A DNA stretch of 64,000 nt from Macrostomum hystrix (Eukaryota > Platyhelminthes > Macrostomidae). Below are positions 1 through 11,739 of this stretch, in pieces. The position numbers and the translations under genes are program-made. The stretch spans positions 23,874,501 through 23,938,500 of the forward strand of contig CATNEN010000001.1 in the NCBI GenBank assembly GCA_950097015.1, read 5' to 3'. The notes beneath the pieces were generated by a model that worked only from the letters and a program-made list of their open reading frames with translations, was not told where the DNA came from and ran no database searches. The stretch's first letter is position 1; each line of letters opens with the position of its first letter.

Positions 1-1051
1 AAATCAGCCCTCACTGACAGCAGCTCACCGAAGTCGTTCTGCTCCTCTCCATAGAGCGTGAGGAAGCCGCGGTCGCGCAGGTCCTGGAAGATCCACCGCA
101 TGGACTCGTCCAAGAATCTGGCCGACTTGAAGCCCTTACGAGCTTCGGGCATGTCGGCCTCGCGCACCCCAGTCAGGATGGGAAGCAGTGCGGCTGGCGT
201 GCCGTCTCCCAGAATGTTGTACTGCTCCAGGGTCACAGCGCCCATTGTGGACTGCATGAGGTGGCTCACTCGCGGCAGAGACCTCAGACTCTCGAGTCGC
301 GAGAGCGAGTCCAGGCCCAGCACGATGATGTTGCCGAGACCTGCTGAGCTGCTGTCAGCCTCTTCAACTCGCCTGACCCCGTAGTACACCGAGCTGTGAC
401 TGCGGCCGTCTGGGGATCTGCAGGACGCTCGGAATCCCAGAGCCAGGCTGGCTGGCAGCTCGCTGCCGTTCTCCAGCGGCTCGGCTGGGCCGAAGTCGCT
501 CAGCTGATCGTTCGGCCTCAGAATGGGCTCGGCTGTGCAGCGGCTGCCTGAGTACTGCGGCTTCAGGAACACCCTGGATTGAGATACCCGCAGCCAGTTG
601 GTGGGGCTGCCGGCCTTCTCACACAGGTCCGGCGGGATGGGCTTCGGGCGGTGCTCGAGAATGTACTTAGTGGTCAGCGGCAGACTGGGCGGCACACACC
701 TCCGCTGAGCAGATGTTGACAGCTTCGGAAGACTGCAGAAAAGAGGAAGGAGGACAAACAATGCGGTGTGGGATCTCCAGGTTCAGTGAGTCACTCTGAT
801 AATTCAAAATGTAACACAATGCACGATAGAGAACCAACTAACCTATTAAGAATCGAGTGGAAAGTGTCTTCCTGAAGCATTTCAAAGTGACTGAACTCGA
901 ATGTGCCATCCGGCTGCAGGTTGCTGTACCAGAGTAAGGCGATGCCGCAGAGGACGCAGACGCAGGTAACAATGCACCAGGACCATGGTGATACCCGTCT
1001 GTTAAAAGTAAGGCGCCTTAGAATGCGCATGCTTTTAATTTTCAAGGTCAT
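1..1051 (-). CDS. DUF229 family type II membrane protein, N-terminal part (continues past window start)
   Basis: Two exons on the minus strand: 1051-843 and 732 to beyond position 1. The donor (AG/GTTAGT) and the acceptor (pyrimidine-rich, CTGCAG) join in matching phase. The start ATG is at 1051. Exon 1 encodes a short basic cytoplasmic tail and one hydrophobic helix at about residues 22-45 (SWCIVTCVCVLCGIALLWY), so this is a signal-anchor protein with its bulk outside or in the Golgi lumen. Exon 2 holds the start of a DUF229 domain: the block NIIVLGLDSLSRLESLR, then GAVTLEQYNILGDGTPAALL and LPILTG match the family's conserved pattern (GxDSxSRxNFxRxLPxT, then xNKVGDNTxPNLxPLLTG). DUF229 proteins are related to alkaline phosphatases/sulfatases, but their substrate is unknown. 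The catalytic domain is cut by the window edge. The family call is confident; the reaction is not known. Confidence 0.8.
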
Positions 1052-2655
1052 CGCTCGTTCTTGCTGATTGCTGTTCAGGTGCTTCTACGGCCTTGGCGTT
1101 CGAGCGCAATTAATTCGAGCGTTTTAAGTTTAAAACTCGCTTCCGAATCCGGGCTACTTTAGTGCGAACGATAAAATAGAATTTGTTGGCTTGCTTTAAC
1201 TTTTGTTGCGTTCGCTGTATCGTCGGCGTTGTGATTGTACATTCGGCCTAGGGAGAGAGGCCGAATTCCACCAGTCACCAATGTGGTCCGGGGCTGGGAC
1301 GAGCCAACCAAAAACTTGCGTGGACTTGCCTATTCTATCTAAGCGTGTTGAACAGGAACTGGAATCTATCCCTTCCTTATTGGTTCGCTCAAAAATTCTT
1401 CACTTGCAGGCCAATGCACAAGGATAGGTCAGCTTGGGGTCTGCCTCTAAGGAAGCCTCTTAGTTCGCTGCGCTCACACACAAGTCTATGTTCCAAAAGC
1501 CTGTGTTTAGCGTTGAGGTTTTTTCGTCTTAAGTCTAGGCCCTAAGTAGAACTAGAACTCTCGTAATCCCATATAAACGCAATAAAATTTTCTCTATTCT
1601 TAATTTGTGGCTAAGGAGAAGGACCTAAGACTCAACTTGTAGACTGTCGCTTTCTAGTGAGCGCAGCGAACAAACAGGCTTCCTTGGGTCTGCCCTTGCA
1701 GAAAGTAGCAACCCAACAATTTGGGTCCAGGAAGTTTGCTTAATTAATTATAGCTCGAACACCTGAACACGGTTTTGTTATTGCCTTTGGATTATATGGC
1801 CTTTGTGGTTTCTATAAAGCTTTCGTAAAATAGTTTAGATCTTAATTTAACCTTCCTCTCGGCAGTGGGAATTTCAGCCCTTAAGTTTGAACTTACCAAA
1901 TAAATATGCAAGCTTTTGAGGACTTTAAAAAGAGGCCCGTGGCTCGTGGGTGCATTGCTAGCATGCTGCCTTTCTCTATCAGTAAGCTTATCCAAAAAAC
2001 GGGCTGGCCTACTGAGCTTGCTATTTTGCTACCACTCCTTCCAATCCGAATGTACATTAGACAGTGTACATTCACGACAATTTCGATCGAACGAGGGGGT
2101 CTTGGGCCCACCGAGTAAGGAAGGCAAGGCGTGCAGAGAGCGGTGGAGGTCATCTAACGGCCGCGGGCTAGCCGACACTTCCACTAGTCAAAAAACACTT
2201 CACTCGGCTAGCCGGGTGAACCCATGTGGACCCACGGGGGGCTAGCCGTACTGGCAGTGGACTTGGGGGGAATTCCGATAAATGTTACATGAATCATGCT
2301 GCTCGTCTACTGCAAGTAAAAAGTATAAAATAATTAATACTGTAATACAATACAACTTAAGCTGAATTAGTTCAGATGGGACTTACTGATTAAGTGCATT
2401 TTACATGTAAATAGATAATATGACGCTTTTTCTATCCTGCTAAGTAAGAACCAATAAGTGATCACCCCGTGTCAAACAACTGATTATTTCCACATTAACA
2501 GTGAGGGCTTAATGGCTTGTCGGAAGCCAGAACTACAATTACAACACATCTAATGTAAAACAAAATGGCTATAAAACTAAATAATTAGTGAAAATTGACT
2601 GTCACAATGAAATATCGGAACAAAAGAAATCAAAAAGAAAAAAAACTAGGAACAA
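1052..2655. other. Intergenic stretch, no gene recognised
   Basis: No open frame here has a recognisable domain or coding-like composition. It contains one imperfect inverted repeat (see 1430-1700). Around 2155-2250 the hexamer gctagc recurs three times in a GC-rich patch. From about 2280 it is AT-rich and runs into the foldback element. Confidence 0.6.
1430..1700. repeat. Imperfect inverted repeat around a ~180-bp loop
   Basis: The sequence at about 1449-1476 (aaggaagcct...ttcgctgcgctcac) recurs as its reverse complement at about 1655-1684 (gtgagcgcagcgaa...aggcttcctt), with roughly 27 of 30 matching bases. Weaker complementarity continues inward. This resembles the ends of a small non-autonomous DNA element or a hairpin. 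No target duplication was found. Confidence 0.4.
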
Positions 2656-2934
2656 AAAGGATTCAAACTCTCGAAAATCCTAGATAGAGGGCTCTCTCTA
2701 ACAACACGCCACACAATTACGCCTAAAAGAGCAGAAAAAGACAAATTTATTCTGGCTATAATACTAGAATCAAAATCAAATCATATTTATGGTACTTTTA
2801 TTTTACGCAATATTACTTGGTTGCTGGATTTTATTGGCTGTCTTTTTAACAGCAGCTAAATTGAAAAATTAAATTAAAGCCGTTTTACCCAGCTCTCCAA
2901 CCCTAAAAATAGGCTTTTCATTCTACCCATTCTC

Positions 2935-3250
2935 CCCCACTTCCTTCTACCCCTCCACTTCCTTCTGCCCCTCCACTACCTTCTACCCCTCCACTACCTT
3001 CTACCCCTCCACTTCCTTCTGCCCCTCCACTTCCTTCTAACCCTTCCACTTCCTTCTACCCCTACTTCCTTCTTCCCCTCCACTTCCTTCTTCCCCTCCA
3101 CTTCCTTCTACCCCGCCACTTCCTTCTACCCCTCCACTACCTTCTACCCCTCCACTTCCTTCTGCCCCTCCACTTCCTTCTAACCCTTCCACTTCCTTCT
3201 ACCCCTACTTCCTTCTTCCCCTCCACTTCCTTCTACCCCTCCACTTCCTT
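2935..3250. repeat. Tandem repeat in the left arm of the foldback element
   Basis: Degenerate ~18-20 bp units of the form cccctccacttccttctac, with a repeated higher-order block. It is the complement of the array at 4100-4605. Confidence 0.85.
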
Positions 3251-3251
3251 C

Positions 3252-3522
3252 TATAAGCACTGCGTATTCAACTCAGCATAACCACTGATGAATCCGTAAA
3301 TGTATCCCCACTTCAACAGTTCAGATAGTCAACTATAAGCAGTATGTAGTTAACTCAGTGTAACCACTGATGAATCCGTAAATGTACCCCCACTTCAACA
3401 GTTCAGATAGTCAACTATAAGCAGTATGTAGTTAACTCAGTGTAACCACTGATGAATCCGTAAATGTACCCCCACTTCAACAGTTCAGATAGTCAACTAT
3501 AAGCACTGCGTATTCAACTCAG
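3252..3522. repeat. 82-bp tandem repeat, three copies plus a partial
   Basis: Each unit begins tataagcagtatgtag or tataagcactgcgtat and ends cagttcagatagtcaac. Copies two and three are almost identical. It lies in the loop of the foldback element. Confidence 0.9.
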
Positions 3523-4099
3523 ATACAGCGCTTCAAGGTTTTTTGTTTTTCTAATCTGGTGTTTTCTTATAATTTGTCTAGCGGTTTATTGCAGTCTAAA
3601 TGTCTTGAAGGCTATAACTCATAACGACTATCGATACTCAGTATTCCGGCTGGCGGTGGCGATCTCTCGGGATCGTTATCTCAGATTTTGCTTAGTAACG
3701 AACGCAAACACAATGATTTCCTAGTAAGTTTATCTAAACGGAGCTCAAGCTGAGTCTCAATCTAACTCGCGCGGCGAATCTTTTTCCGCGCTCCGCTCCG
3801 AAATATATAATGTCTTTAAAAACCCCTCGATCCGAGGCAACAATACCGTAGCAACAGTACGCATGAGAATTTGGGGTGAGTGAGGTCGCAGCCTCGAGTC
3901 TAGTACAGTTATTGTCATTAAACTAGTTGGTTGGCAGGCACGCCAACCCCTTTTCTATGGAGGGTGGGGGAAAGTCCTGAAAATACCTTAGTTGAGTTAG
4001 TATTCGTTCCCCTTTCTACTGATATTTCTTTCCTACTGTCCATTATCCCCTTTCCTTTCATCGATCCAGTCTTCTTGTGCGGTCCCGGCCTCCTCCAGA

Positions 4100-4605
4100 G
4101 GGGTAGAGGGAGGGGGAGAGGAAGAAAGAAGTGGAGAGGAAGAAGGAAGTGGAGAGGAAGAAGGAAGTGGAGGGGTAGAAGGAAATGGAGGAGTAGAAGA
4201 AAGTGGAGGGGTAGAAGGAGGTGGAGAGGAAGAAGGAAGTGGAGAGGAAGAAGGAAGTGGAGGGGTAGAAGGAAATGGAGGAGTAGAAGAAAGTGGAGGG
4301 GTAGAAGGAGGTGGAGAGGAAGAAGGAAGTGGAGAGGAAGAAGGAAGTGGAGGGGTAGAAGGAAATGGAGGAGTAGAAGAAAGTGGAGGGGTAGAAGGAG
4401 GTGGAGAGGAAGAAGGAAGTGGAGGGGAAGAAGGAAGGGGAGGGCTAGAAGTAAGTGGAGGGGAAGAAGGAAATGGAGGGGCAGAAGGAAGTGGAGGGGA
4501 AGAGGGAAGTGGAGGGGTAGAGGGAAGTGGGGGAGAAGCGGGAGGTGGAGGGGAAGAAGGAAGTGGAGGGGCAGAAGGAAGTGGAGGGGTAGAAGGAAGT
4601 GGTGG
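4100..4605. repeat. Tandem repeat in the right arm of the foldback element
   Basis: Units of the form gaagtggaggggtagaag, about 18 bp, with a ~108-bp higher-order block repeated (compare 4195-4300 with 4300-4400). It creates a long open frame of WRGRRK repeats, which I regard as non-coding. Confidence 0.85.
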
Positions 4606-4904
4606 AGAATGGGTAGAATGAAAAGCCTGTTTTTAGGGTTGGAGAGCTGGGTAAAACGGCTTTAATTTAATTTTTCTATTTAGCTGCTGTTAAAAAGACA
4701 GCCAATAAAATCCAGCAGCCAAGTAATATTGCGTAAAATAAAAGTACCATAAATATGATTTGATTTTGATTCTAGTATTATAGCCAGTATAAACTTGTCT
4801 TTTTCTGCTCTTTTAGGCGTAATTGTGTGGCGTGTTGTTAGAGAGAGCTCTCTTTCTAGGAGTTTCGAGAGTTTCGAGGTGCTAGTGGTAATTGCAATTA
4901 TCAT

Positions 4905-5981
4905 TCAGCTGAGGAGATCGATCCTACTTATGCCGATATGTGACATCAGTTAGTATCTTGCACTATGCAGCTGCACACGGCAGTATTAAAGATCTTGATT
5001 CACTGCTGGGTGCCGGAGCCAGCGCTAATGCCACAGATTGGGCCGAAGCCACGCCGCTTATGGGGGTTGCCAGACTGCCGAAGGATCAGAAGACCTGCGT
5101 TTATAACTACGCTCAACAACAGGCTCTGCTTGACGCTGGCGCGGATTGGACCCTCCGTGACGAGCTGGGCCGGACTGCGCTCGACTGGGCCACGGAGATG
5201 GGACACGAACAACTGACCAACCTGCTGCGCGTGTAAGTTGCCATGGCAACACCCGATTTTTGCTCCTGCAATAATTTTTAGCAGATTATAGTTGCGAAAA
5301 CGTATAATTGTAGAAAGTCTTGAGAATCATCTCAACTTTGACAGATGTTTTTGATTCTCTCTTTTTATTTAGAATGTTAGCTCCTGCATCCTCTGCCCTT
5401 CCGTGTAATAAAAAATAATAATATTTGCAGGAGGGCTGTAGGAATGGTACATCATTTGATGACACTTGACCCGCAGCCAGAGAGGGGGCAATTCAGCCCG
5501 TACCGCTGGCCCCTGAGCACACACGCAAAGAGATACTGTAAGCAGGGATACGCACACACAGCTGTGTGTACATCTGCCCTGACTTTCTCATCGTCAGGCA
5601 GTGTACACTCTCACTGAGCCTTGGAGGTTGGCCCTTAAAAGCGTAAATTGCACGACAAGCCACACAGCCTTTCCTACGCGGCTGCGAACCCAAATGAGTG
5701 TGGCCTCGCCGTGGAATCGAGCTCAGCGACCTTTGAGCAAACTGTGCAATGTGCAAAACCAAAAAAACGTTTCTTGTTGTTGCGTTAAGCAGGTTTGCGA
5801 AATAAATCTGAACTTTCATGTGCACCTGCACCTGAACACGCGTGTCAGCATGCTTTCTCCCAATACCTGCAGCTACGAAGGCAGGAGCTACTTTGGCGGC
5901 ATCGCTCAGTCGACTGCAGCCGCAGCTCAGGGCGACTCCACAGACAATGGCTCGGCTGTTTGGGTTCCGGAGAACTATTGA
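4905..5981 (+). pseudogene. Decayed partial duplicate of the ankyrin-kinase gene (ankyrin exons only)
   Basis: Exon-like blocks at 4905-5232 and 5873-5981 match the gene at 52.3-56.1 kb. Shared features are LLGAGASANA (LLHAGASANA in the other copy), GRTALDWAT..GH (GKTALDWAT..GK), the end ..LLR followed by a donor and then ttgccatggc, and the next exon YEGRSYF (YEGKEYF). Intron phase is the same. Near 4907-4942 the reading frame breaks: IDPTYADM (parent DPTCADV) is followed by TGA, and about 2 extra bases separate it from the downstream frame. The second block reads on to a stop at 5981 with no kinase exons. The 5' edge abuts the foldback element and the intron holds a SINE. A live short ankyrin gene using a later start is possible but less likely. 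Confidence 0.65.
5428..5745 (-). mobile_element. SINE family A copy (tRNA-headed)
   Basis: Read on the minus strand it shares with the 24.05-kb and 38.17-kb copies the tRNA-like piece (gagctcgattc...gcgaggcc), the body ggccaacctccaaggc, a tgacgatgagaaagtcaggg block and cagatgtacacacagctgtg. It ends at the shared 3' motif near 5428 (ggagggctg on the plus strand). It sits in the intron of the decayed ankyrin copy. Confidence 0.75.
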
Positions 5982-6084
5982 GGAGGCCGTTCTGTTGAGC
6001 ACATTGCGAGCACGTGCTGCTTGGAATGCTTTAGTCTGCTATGAAACTTTTAAACATTTTAAAGACACTTTTTACTCATGCAGG

Positions 6085-6600
6085 TCCACTACTCTAGACA
6101 AACTGGGCTTTGCCTAACAGGGCAAAGGGAGAATCTAGGATACGACAGTCGAAAGATGAGACAGGTGAGGGCTGAGATAGGGGAGAGATGAGACAGGGGA
6201 GAGATAAGACAGGCGAGAGATGAGACAGGGGAGAGATGAGATTGGGGAAATGAGACAGGGGAGAGATGAGACAAGTGAGGGCTGAGATTGGGGAAATGAG
6301 ACAGGGGAGAGATGAGACAAGCGAGGGCTGAGATAGGGGAAATGAGACAGGGGAGAGATAAGACAGGCGAGAGATGAGACACGGGAGAGATGAGATTGGG
6401 GAAATGAGACAGGGGAGAGATGAGACAAGTGAGGGCTGAGATTGGGGAAATGAGACAGGGGAGAGATGAGACAAGCGAGGGCTGAGATAGGGGAAATGAG
6501 ACAGGGGAGAGATAAGACAGGCGAGAGATGAGACAGGGAAGAGATGAGACAGGCAAGAGATGAGACAGGGGAGAGATGAGACCCGCGAGAGATGAATTGC
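6085..6600. repeat. 16-bp minisatellite (family shared with 32.7 and 37.1 kb)
   Basis: About 30 units of gagatgagacagggga and variants at 6130-6598; the complement is the tctcccgtgtctcatc unit seen at 32.7 and 37.1 kb. The left flank (6085-6130), reverse-complemented, still resembles the right end of the hAT MITE at 33000-33063 (ctgtcgt..ttag..ttctc..ctttg..agtttg), so this may be a diverged, one-sided copy of that element. The long minus-strand frames are repeat artefacts. Confidence 0.85.
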
Positions 6601-8985
6601 ATTCCTAAAGATCAAATATAATATGGTAAAGTGTAGTTAAGCTTGATTTGTTGGTACCTGAACTTTTGATTCCTACCTGGTGCAAGGCTTACATTTAAGT
6701 AATACTCGTATAAAGACGATCCCATTATGTCTAAAAATGCAAAGCATCACATTTATCGTTTTTTCCCGATGACTTGAAGCAATTTTCGTGTCAGAACATA
6801 GCGTATTTCTTTCAAATGGTTATCCGGTCACTGTAATTTTATTCTAATTTAATGAAAGCGAATCAATAAATAAACTCTACGAAAATTATCAAGACAGCCA
6901 AAGGTGTTTAAACACAATTTCCTGAAATTTTAATTTCAAAGTGAGCTCTTGGCCAATATGTTATGCACAAATTCAATATATTCCGGCGAGCCTGTTAGAC
7001 CAGACATCTACCTGTTAGAGTGTGCACTTAGAGGGCAAACTGTACAATCAATCACGCAATTATACTTTCCAAAAGTATTGGTAATGACATGATTTCATTC
7101 AATCATGGTTTCCCTGCATTAAACTGCATATCCTACTCATAGTAGAGCCATGCGATAAGTAGTCGAATTTAAGTTGTCGGCTCTCTCTACTTCGGAGTTA
7201 CGAGTTAAAAAATTTCGCTGGTCACCTCTGTGGATTTACGCAGCCTCTTAAATGCATCGGCAATCGTTAATAATCGGCAATATTCTTGAACAGAAAGCCA
7301 ACGGCAGCTGTTCCCAGGTGTTTAGAAGCGCGATTCCTTGAAACTGGCCTGACAGGACTTGCCAGACGATGTCAATTGTCAATGATTCCTTGAATAAGGA
7401 GACAAAACATTTGCGTAGGCTCTGGGCAGCCGTCAGCATGTTTTACAGTTTGGAGAGCAACATGCCGACACCTCCGCGCTACCACCGGGTGGCAACTGTT
7501 GGTGGGCAATTATCTTTTATATACCAGCCACTCTACAGTGGGACAGACATGCCAGACAGATGGACACACGCCAGTTTGTTTTCGAAATAAACTGAAGGGA
7601 GTTGTGGGTCTTCTAGAAGATGAGGATTTACCTGCAGCCGAGGCGCCCCTTGGGCCACAATGACTGGTCGAGCACGCTGGCTGTTTGGCTTGGAAGTTGG
7701 AAAAACCTTTCAGCTTCACCGACTGTTCTTTCTGATCATTTTTTGTTCCCATCCAAACGGCATGACGGCTGTTTTGGGGGGTGGGAAGTTGAAAAATCCC
7801 ACCTATGCTTTTATGGGATATTTCGAATCGGTGAAAAGCAATGAAATTTCAGTAATGGCACTGCCTTAATTATCCCCCACACCCACACGTCGTGCTCAAT
7901 TTTCGGCCCATATATAGCGAGAGTTTGCCATTCTTTGCGCTTTACGATGCCTTGTTGATGAATTTTACAGCTCAGACAAATGGTTGATGTCTGAGCAGAC
8001 TGATTGTCACCTTGAGCTGGTGTGCACCATCGTAAACTATCCAACCTGGAATTAATTCGGTGTGAAAAACACATCGCTAGACTCGACTGCAACTTCGCTT
8101 AGTCTAAACGTTTAGATTTGTCTAAAAGAAGTTGGCTGAAACAGTCCACAGCTTCATGTCGCATTGTCCTCGCAGTGATGAATGCACTGAAATTGCGCTT
8201 TGGTTTACTGCGAAATCCAATTTCAAGACCCGTGTCCACACACCTGTGTGCCCGGCCGGGCCGAGAGGGGTTTCTAAGAAACAGATCCATGCGGATGCGG
8301 AATTGCTGGAGATTGTTTGGGAGGCTTAAAAGAGACTTAGCGCATTTCCTGTCCGCGGTCGTGCCGCCAACCCAGCAACCCGCGGACCCCCAGTAGCAGG
8401 CATGTGTGCGCGAGACAGCGTGATGAATTGCTCACCTGCCACTGAGCGGCCAACTGTTGCTTCTGCTACCCTTCATCCTTATGAGCCGCATACCTGTCCC
8501 AGGGTTACAGATGCAAATCTCCCCAACATAAACTCCCCATCTGCGATCCCGTGTGGCCTTCCGCGCCCCTCAGCCACAGGAGACAAGTGCCCTCCAGCCG
8601 CCTTCCGGTAGCTATGGGCGGGGGGTTGCAGATTGAACAGGTGACTCCAGGAAAAGATTCTTTTCTTGCAGTAAAACTCCGCTGCTGCTGCTGCTGCTGC
8701 CGCGCTGAAGAGGACGGAAGGAAGGAGAAAAAGAAGCGTGACGTATGGTTCTGAGAGGTCTTTCACGTAGAAGCGGGACCGCGTCAGGTGGTCTCTTTCA
8801 GTCTCCGAGCTTCAGCCTGTGCCGCATTTCTCCCAGTTCTGCATCAGTCAAATCCAGCGTCAGCAAGCGCACTGGATGGCGCAGAGCTGCTGTACATGTT
8901 AGTCACAATCCGCAAGGTAAGCGGCCATTTATGAAAACAATATTCTACTTGAAATCGGGTCACCACTCGATGATATGGGTCAGTA
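6601..8985. other. Non-coding island, no gene recognised
   Basis: Mixed AT-rich and neutral sequence without tandem structure. Frames up to about 95 codons exist, but none shows a domain, coding-like composition or splice context I can defend. A short palindromic stretch gtgggaagttgaaaaatcccac lies near 7780-7802. A CTG run (8683-8700) is present. Confidence 0.5.
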
Positions 8986-8989
8986 AAAT

Positions 8990-9772
8990 TTGGTCATCTT
9001 TCGTGCCTTTCGCTCATCGTTTGTCTAATTTGGTCATGGTTTATCTAATTTGGTCGTGATTTGTCTAATTTGGTCATCGTTTATCTAATTTGGTCATCGT
9101 TTATCTAATTTGGTCATCGTTTATCTAATTTGGTCATCGTTTATCTAATTTGGTCATCGTTTGTCTAATTTGGTCATCGTTTATCTAATTTGGTCATCGT
9201 TTATCTAATTTGGTCATCGTTTATCTAATTTGGTCGTGGTTTGTCTAATTTGGTCATCGTTTATCTAATTTGGTCATGGTTTATCTAATTTGGTCATCGT
9301 TTATCTAATTTGGTCATGGTTTATCTAATTTGGTCATCGTTTATCTAATTTGGTCATGGTTTATCTAATTTGGTCATCGTTTATCTAATTTGGTCATCGT
9401 TTATCTAATTTGATCATCGTTTATCTAATTTGGTCGTGGTTTGTCTAATTTGGTCATCGTTTATCTAATTTGGTCATGGTTTATCTAATTTGGTCATTGT
9501 TTATCTAATTTGGTCATGGTTTGTCTTATTTGGTCATCGTTTATCTAATTTGGTCATGGTTTGTCTTATTTGGTCATCGTTTATCTAATTTGGTCATCGT
9601 TTATCTAATTTGGTCGTGGTTTGTCTAATTTGGTCATCTTTTATCTAATTTGGTCATGGTTTATCTAATTTGGTCATCGTTTATCTAATTTGGTCATCGT
9701 TTATCTAATTTGGTCATCGTTTATCTAATTTGGTCATCATTTATCTAATTTGGTCATGGTTTGTCTAATTTG
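8990..9772. repeat. 20-bp minisatellite, about 38 copies
   Basis: Unit tttatctaatttggtcatcg, with gtgg/atgg variants, extremely regular in a 20-bp register. Variant units recur in order, suggesting higher-order duplication. Confidence 0.95.
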
Positions 9773-10870
9773 CAGATGCAGATCGTATCTTCTAGTTCGC
9801 TTATTATTTGTCTCACTCTATGACTTGAGCACAGAATTTCTCAGATACGATCATGGATTTTCAGATCGGGTGAACAGCTTGAGAAAGCAGTGTCTTGAAT
9901 CTAAAAAAACAAAAATTGGAAAGTCAGAAAACGTCACTCTAAAGCTCAAAACCATAAAACTGTCTGTTTTAGCTTTAAAGGAAAATATTTTTTGACTTTC
10001 GGGCTCAACTTCCGTGAGCTCGCTCGGTTGAACATTTGAGTGCTTATTTAACTGGCTGAGTTTTCCTATTTAGACAAATGAAATTCATAAGCTGAAAATT
10101 TTAGCGGGCCGATTTCATATTGTCAGTTTTCCAGCCCCAATCCTGATCCGGGTATTAAAAGTGAATAAAAAACACAAGGCTAGCAAAGTTAATGATCCTC
10201 TTTCTTAGAAAGCGAGGGGATTTTCCGGTCCGCTCAGCACCAGCTGGGCCGCCGCCTGATTTATCCCCTCAGCAAGAATAATATACCCCGACCAACAGGA
10301 AAGCCCTGGTTTGTGGGCAGAGTAGAAAAAAGCGCTCAAAGGTGTGCCGGATGGGGATAAATATCCCATAGGTAGGCAGCTCTGCTGGGGCTGGGCAGGC
10401 TTATAGAAGCAAAGCAAAAATAAGGAAGTGGGTGGCCATTCCCCCCCCCAGGCTAGGGAAAGGTGAGAATTTGCGAGGCCACTTGAAGAAGCGGAAATGT
10501 CTCCAGCGCGCTGTCTTTAGCGCACTCCACGCGGGCAAAGCTTCGGGCTTGAGAAAAATTTTGACACGAGCGTCAATGCGAGGTGGCACCAATGGGAGCA
10601 GGGAGGGAAAGTTATCCCACCAGCTGTCGCTTCCCGCTTTTCAAATGAGGTGTGCCGATAATCTGTGCTCAGTCCGCGTCGCTTAAGCCCCGAGGCCTTG
10701 GAGCTGCGGGTTGGTTCCTGCGGCTGCACAGCAACGGAGTGCACGCGGGGCAGTGGCTGACTGTGTGAGCACAATGCGCTTGCTGCAGGATAAACAGCGA
10801 TTTTCACTGGATTGCTGCATGCTCTCGAGGAGAAAACTGGGAATTCAGAAGGGGAAGAAAAGAGAGAAAC
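9773..10870. other. Non-coding island, no gene recognised
   Basis: Single-copy sequence without a convincing frame. It contains an NF-kB/Rel-like motif ggggattttccgg at about 10216-10228 and a run of nine C near 10441. Confidence 0.45.
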
Positions 10871-10871
10871 T

Positions 10872-10990
10872 ATGTGAGAATAGAGGGTAGAGTGTTGAGA
10901 ATAGAGGGTAGAGTGTTGAGAATAGAGGGTAGAGTGTTGAGAATAGAGGGTAGAGTGTTGAGAATCGAGGGTAGCGGGTTGAGAATAGAG
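10872..10990. repeat. 21-bp minisatellite, about 5 copies
   Basis: Unit gagaatagagggtagagtgt plus one base. Confidence 0.9.
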
Positions 10991-11429
10991 AAGAGTATAA
11001 GCCAGAAGGTAATGAGGAGAGAAAGCAAGATGTCAAAAAGTGTCTTAAAAAATTGATTCGACCCAACTGAATAAAAAACACACTAGAAAGGCATGGAGCA
11101 ATGAGAAGCAGCAACGCCCCTGAGGTCAGAGCAGTTCTCTCATTCGGCTGTGATATCGCTGGCTGTTGCAGGTTCCCATGGGGGGTGCCGCATAATTTAC
11201 TCTGGAGACTACCTGTGTGAGATTCTCCCACGATTAGAAAAAAAGTGTTAGCATAGCAACCATGGCTCACACAATGCCGCACTGAGTTCTCGATTTCTCT
11301 GAGAACTTGCAATATTCACAAAAATTATTGCTGGTGTGTGAAATTGTCAGGTCGTTAAGTAATTTGCGCAATATAAAGTTGAAAACTCTGACACATGAGG
11401 GAGAAAGAGATGGAGACGGAGACTGTTAG

Positions 11430-11735
11430 AGACAGTGGAGAGAGGGAGCGGAGAGAGGGAGCGGAGAGAGGGAGCGGAGAGAGGGAGCGGAGAGGGAGAG
11501 CGGAGAGGGGGAGCGGAGAGGGGGAGCGGAGAGGGGGAGCGGAGAGAGGGAGCGGAGAGGGGGAGCGGAGAGAGGGAGCGAAGAGAGGGAGCGGAGAGAG
11601 GGAGCGGAGAGAGGGAGCGGAGAGAGGGAGCGGAGAGAGGGAGCGGAGAGAGGGAGCGGAGAGAGGGAGCGGAGAGGGGGAGCGGAGAGGGGGAGCGGAG
11701 AGGGGGAGCGGAGAGAGGGAGCGGAGAGAGGAGGA
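11430..11735. repeat. 13-bp purine-rich minisatellite
   Basis: Units ggagagagggagc and ggagagggggagc repeated about 23 times. The strand is almost pure purine, so open frames on both strands are artefacts. Confidence 0.95.
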
Positions 11736-11739
11736 GGTG

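Larger units (their letters stand above)
2660..4875. mobile_element. Foldback-type element with long inverted arms
   Basis: The left arm (about 2660-3250) and the right arm (about 4100-4875) are reverse complements of each other. The outer ~270 bp of each arm is nearly identical single-copy sequence, e.g. gctctctctaacaacacgcc at 2690 and its complement near 4845, and ttacccagctctccaaccct at 2885 with its complement near 4640. The inner part of each arm is a tandem repeat of a ~18-20 bp unit (cccctccacttccttctac on the left). The loop (3252-4090) has an 82-bp tandem repeat plus unique sequence and no transposase frame. Long inverted arms built from tandem repeats are the hallmark of Foldback/TU-type elements. 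The long + and - frames in the arms are repeat artefacts. No clear target duplication was seen. Confidence 0.7.

Noticed and set aside
58..384. 108-codon + strand frame
   Set aside because: Antisense shadow of the DUF229 exon on the minus strand, which has clear family motifs.
3931..4665. 244-codon frame of Arg/Trp/Lys repeats
   Set aside because: Read-through of the ~18-bp tandem repeat in the foldback arm; composition is dictated by the repeat.
6089..6615. Three overlapping minus frames of LISRVSSLPC-type repeats
   Set aside because: All three frames of a 16-bp repeat are open; no signal, start context or domain.
9020..9772. CRISPR-like regular repeat array
   Set aside because: 20-bp units are directly adjacent with no spacers, and the DNA is eukaryotic.
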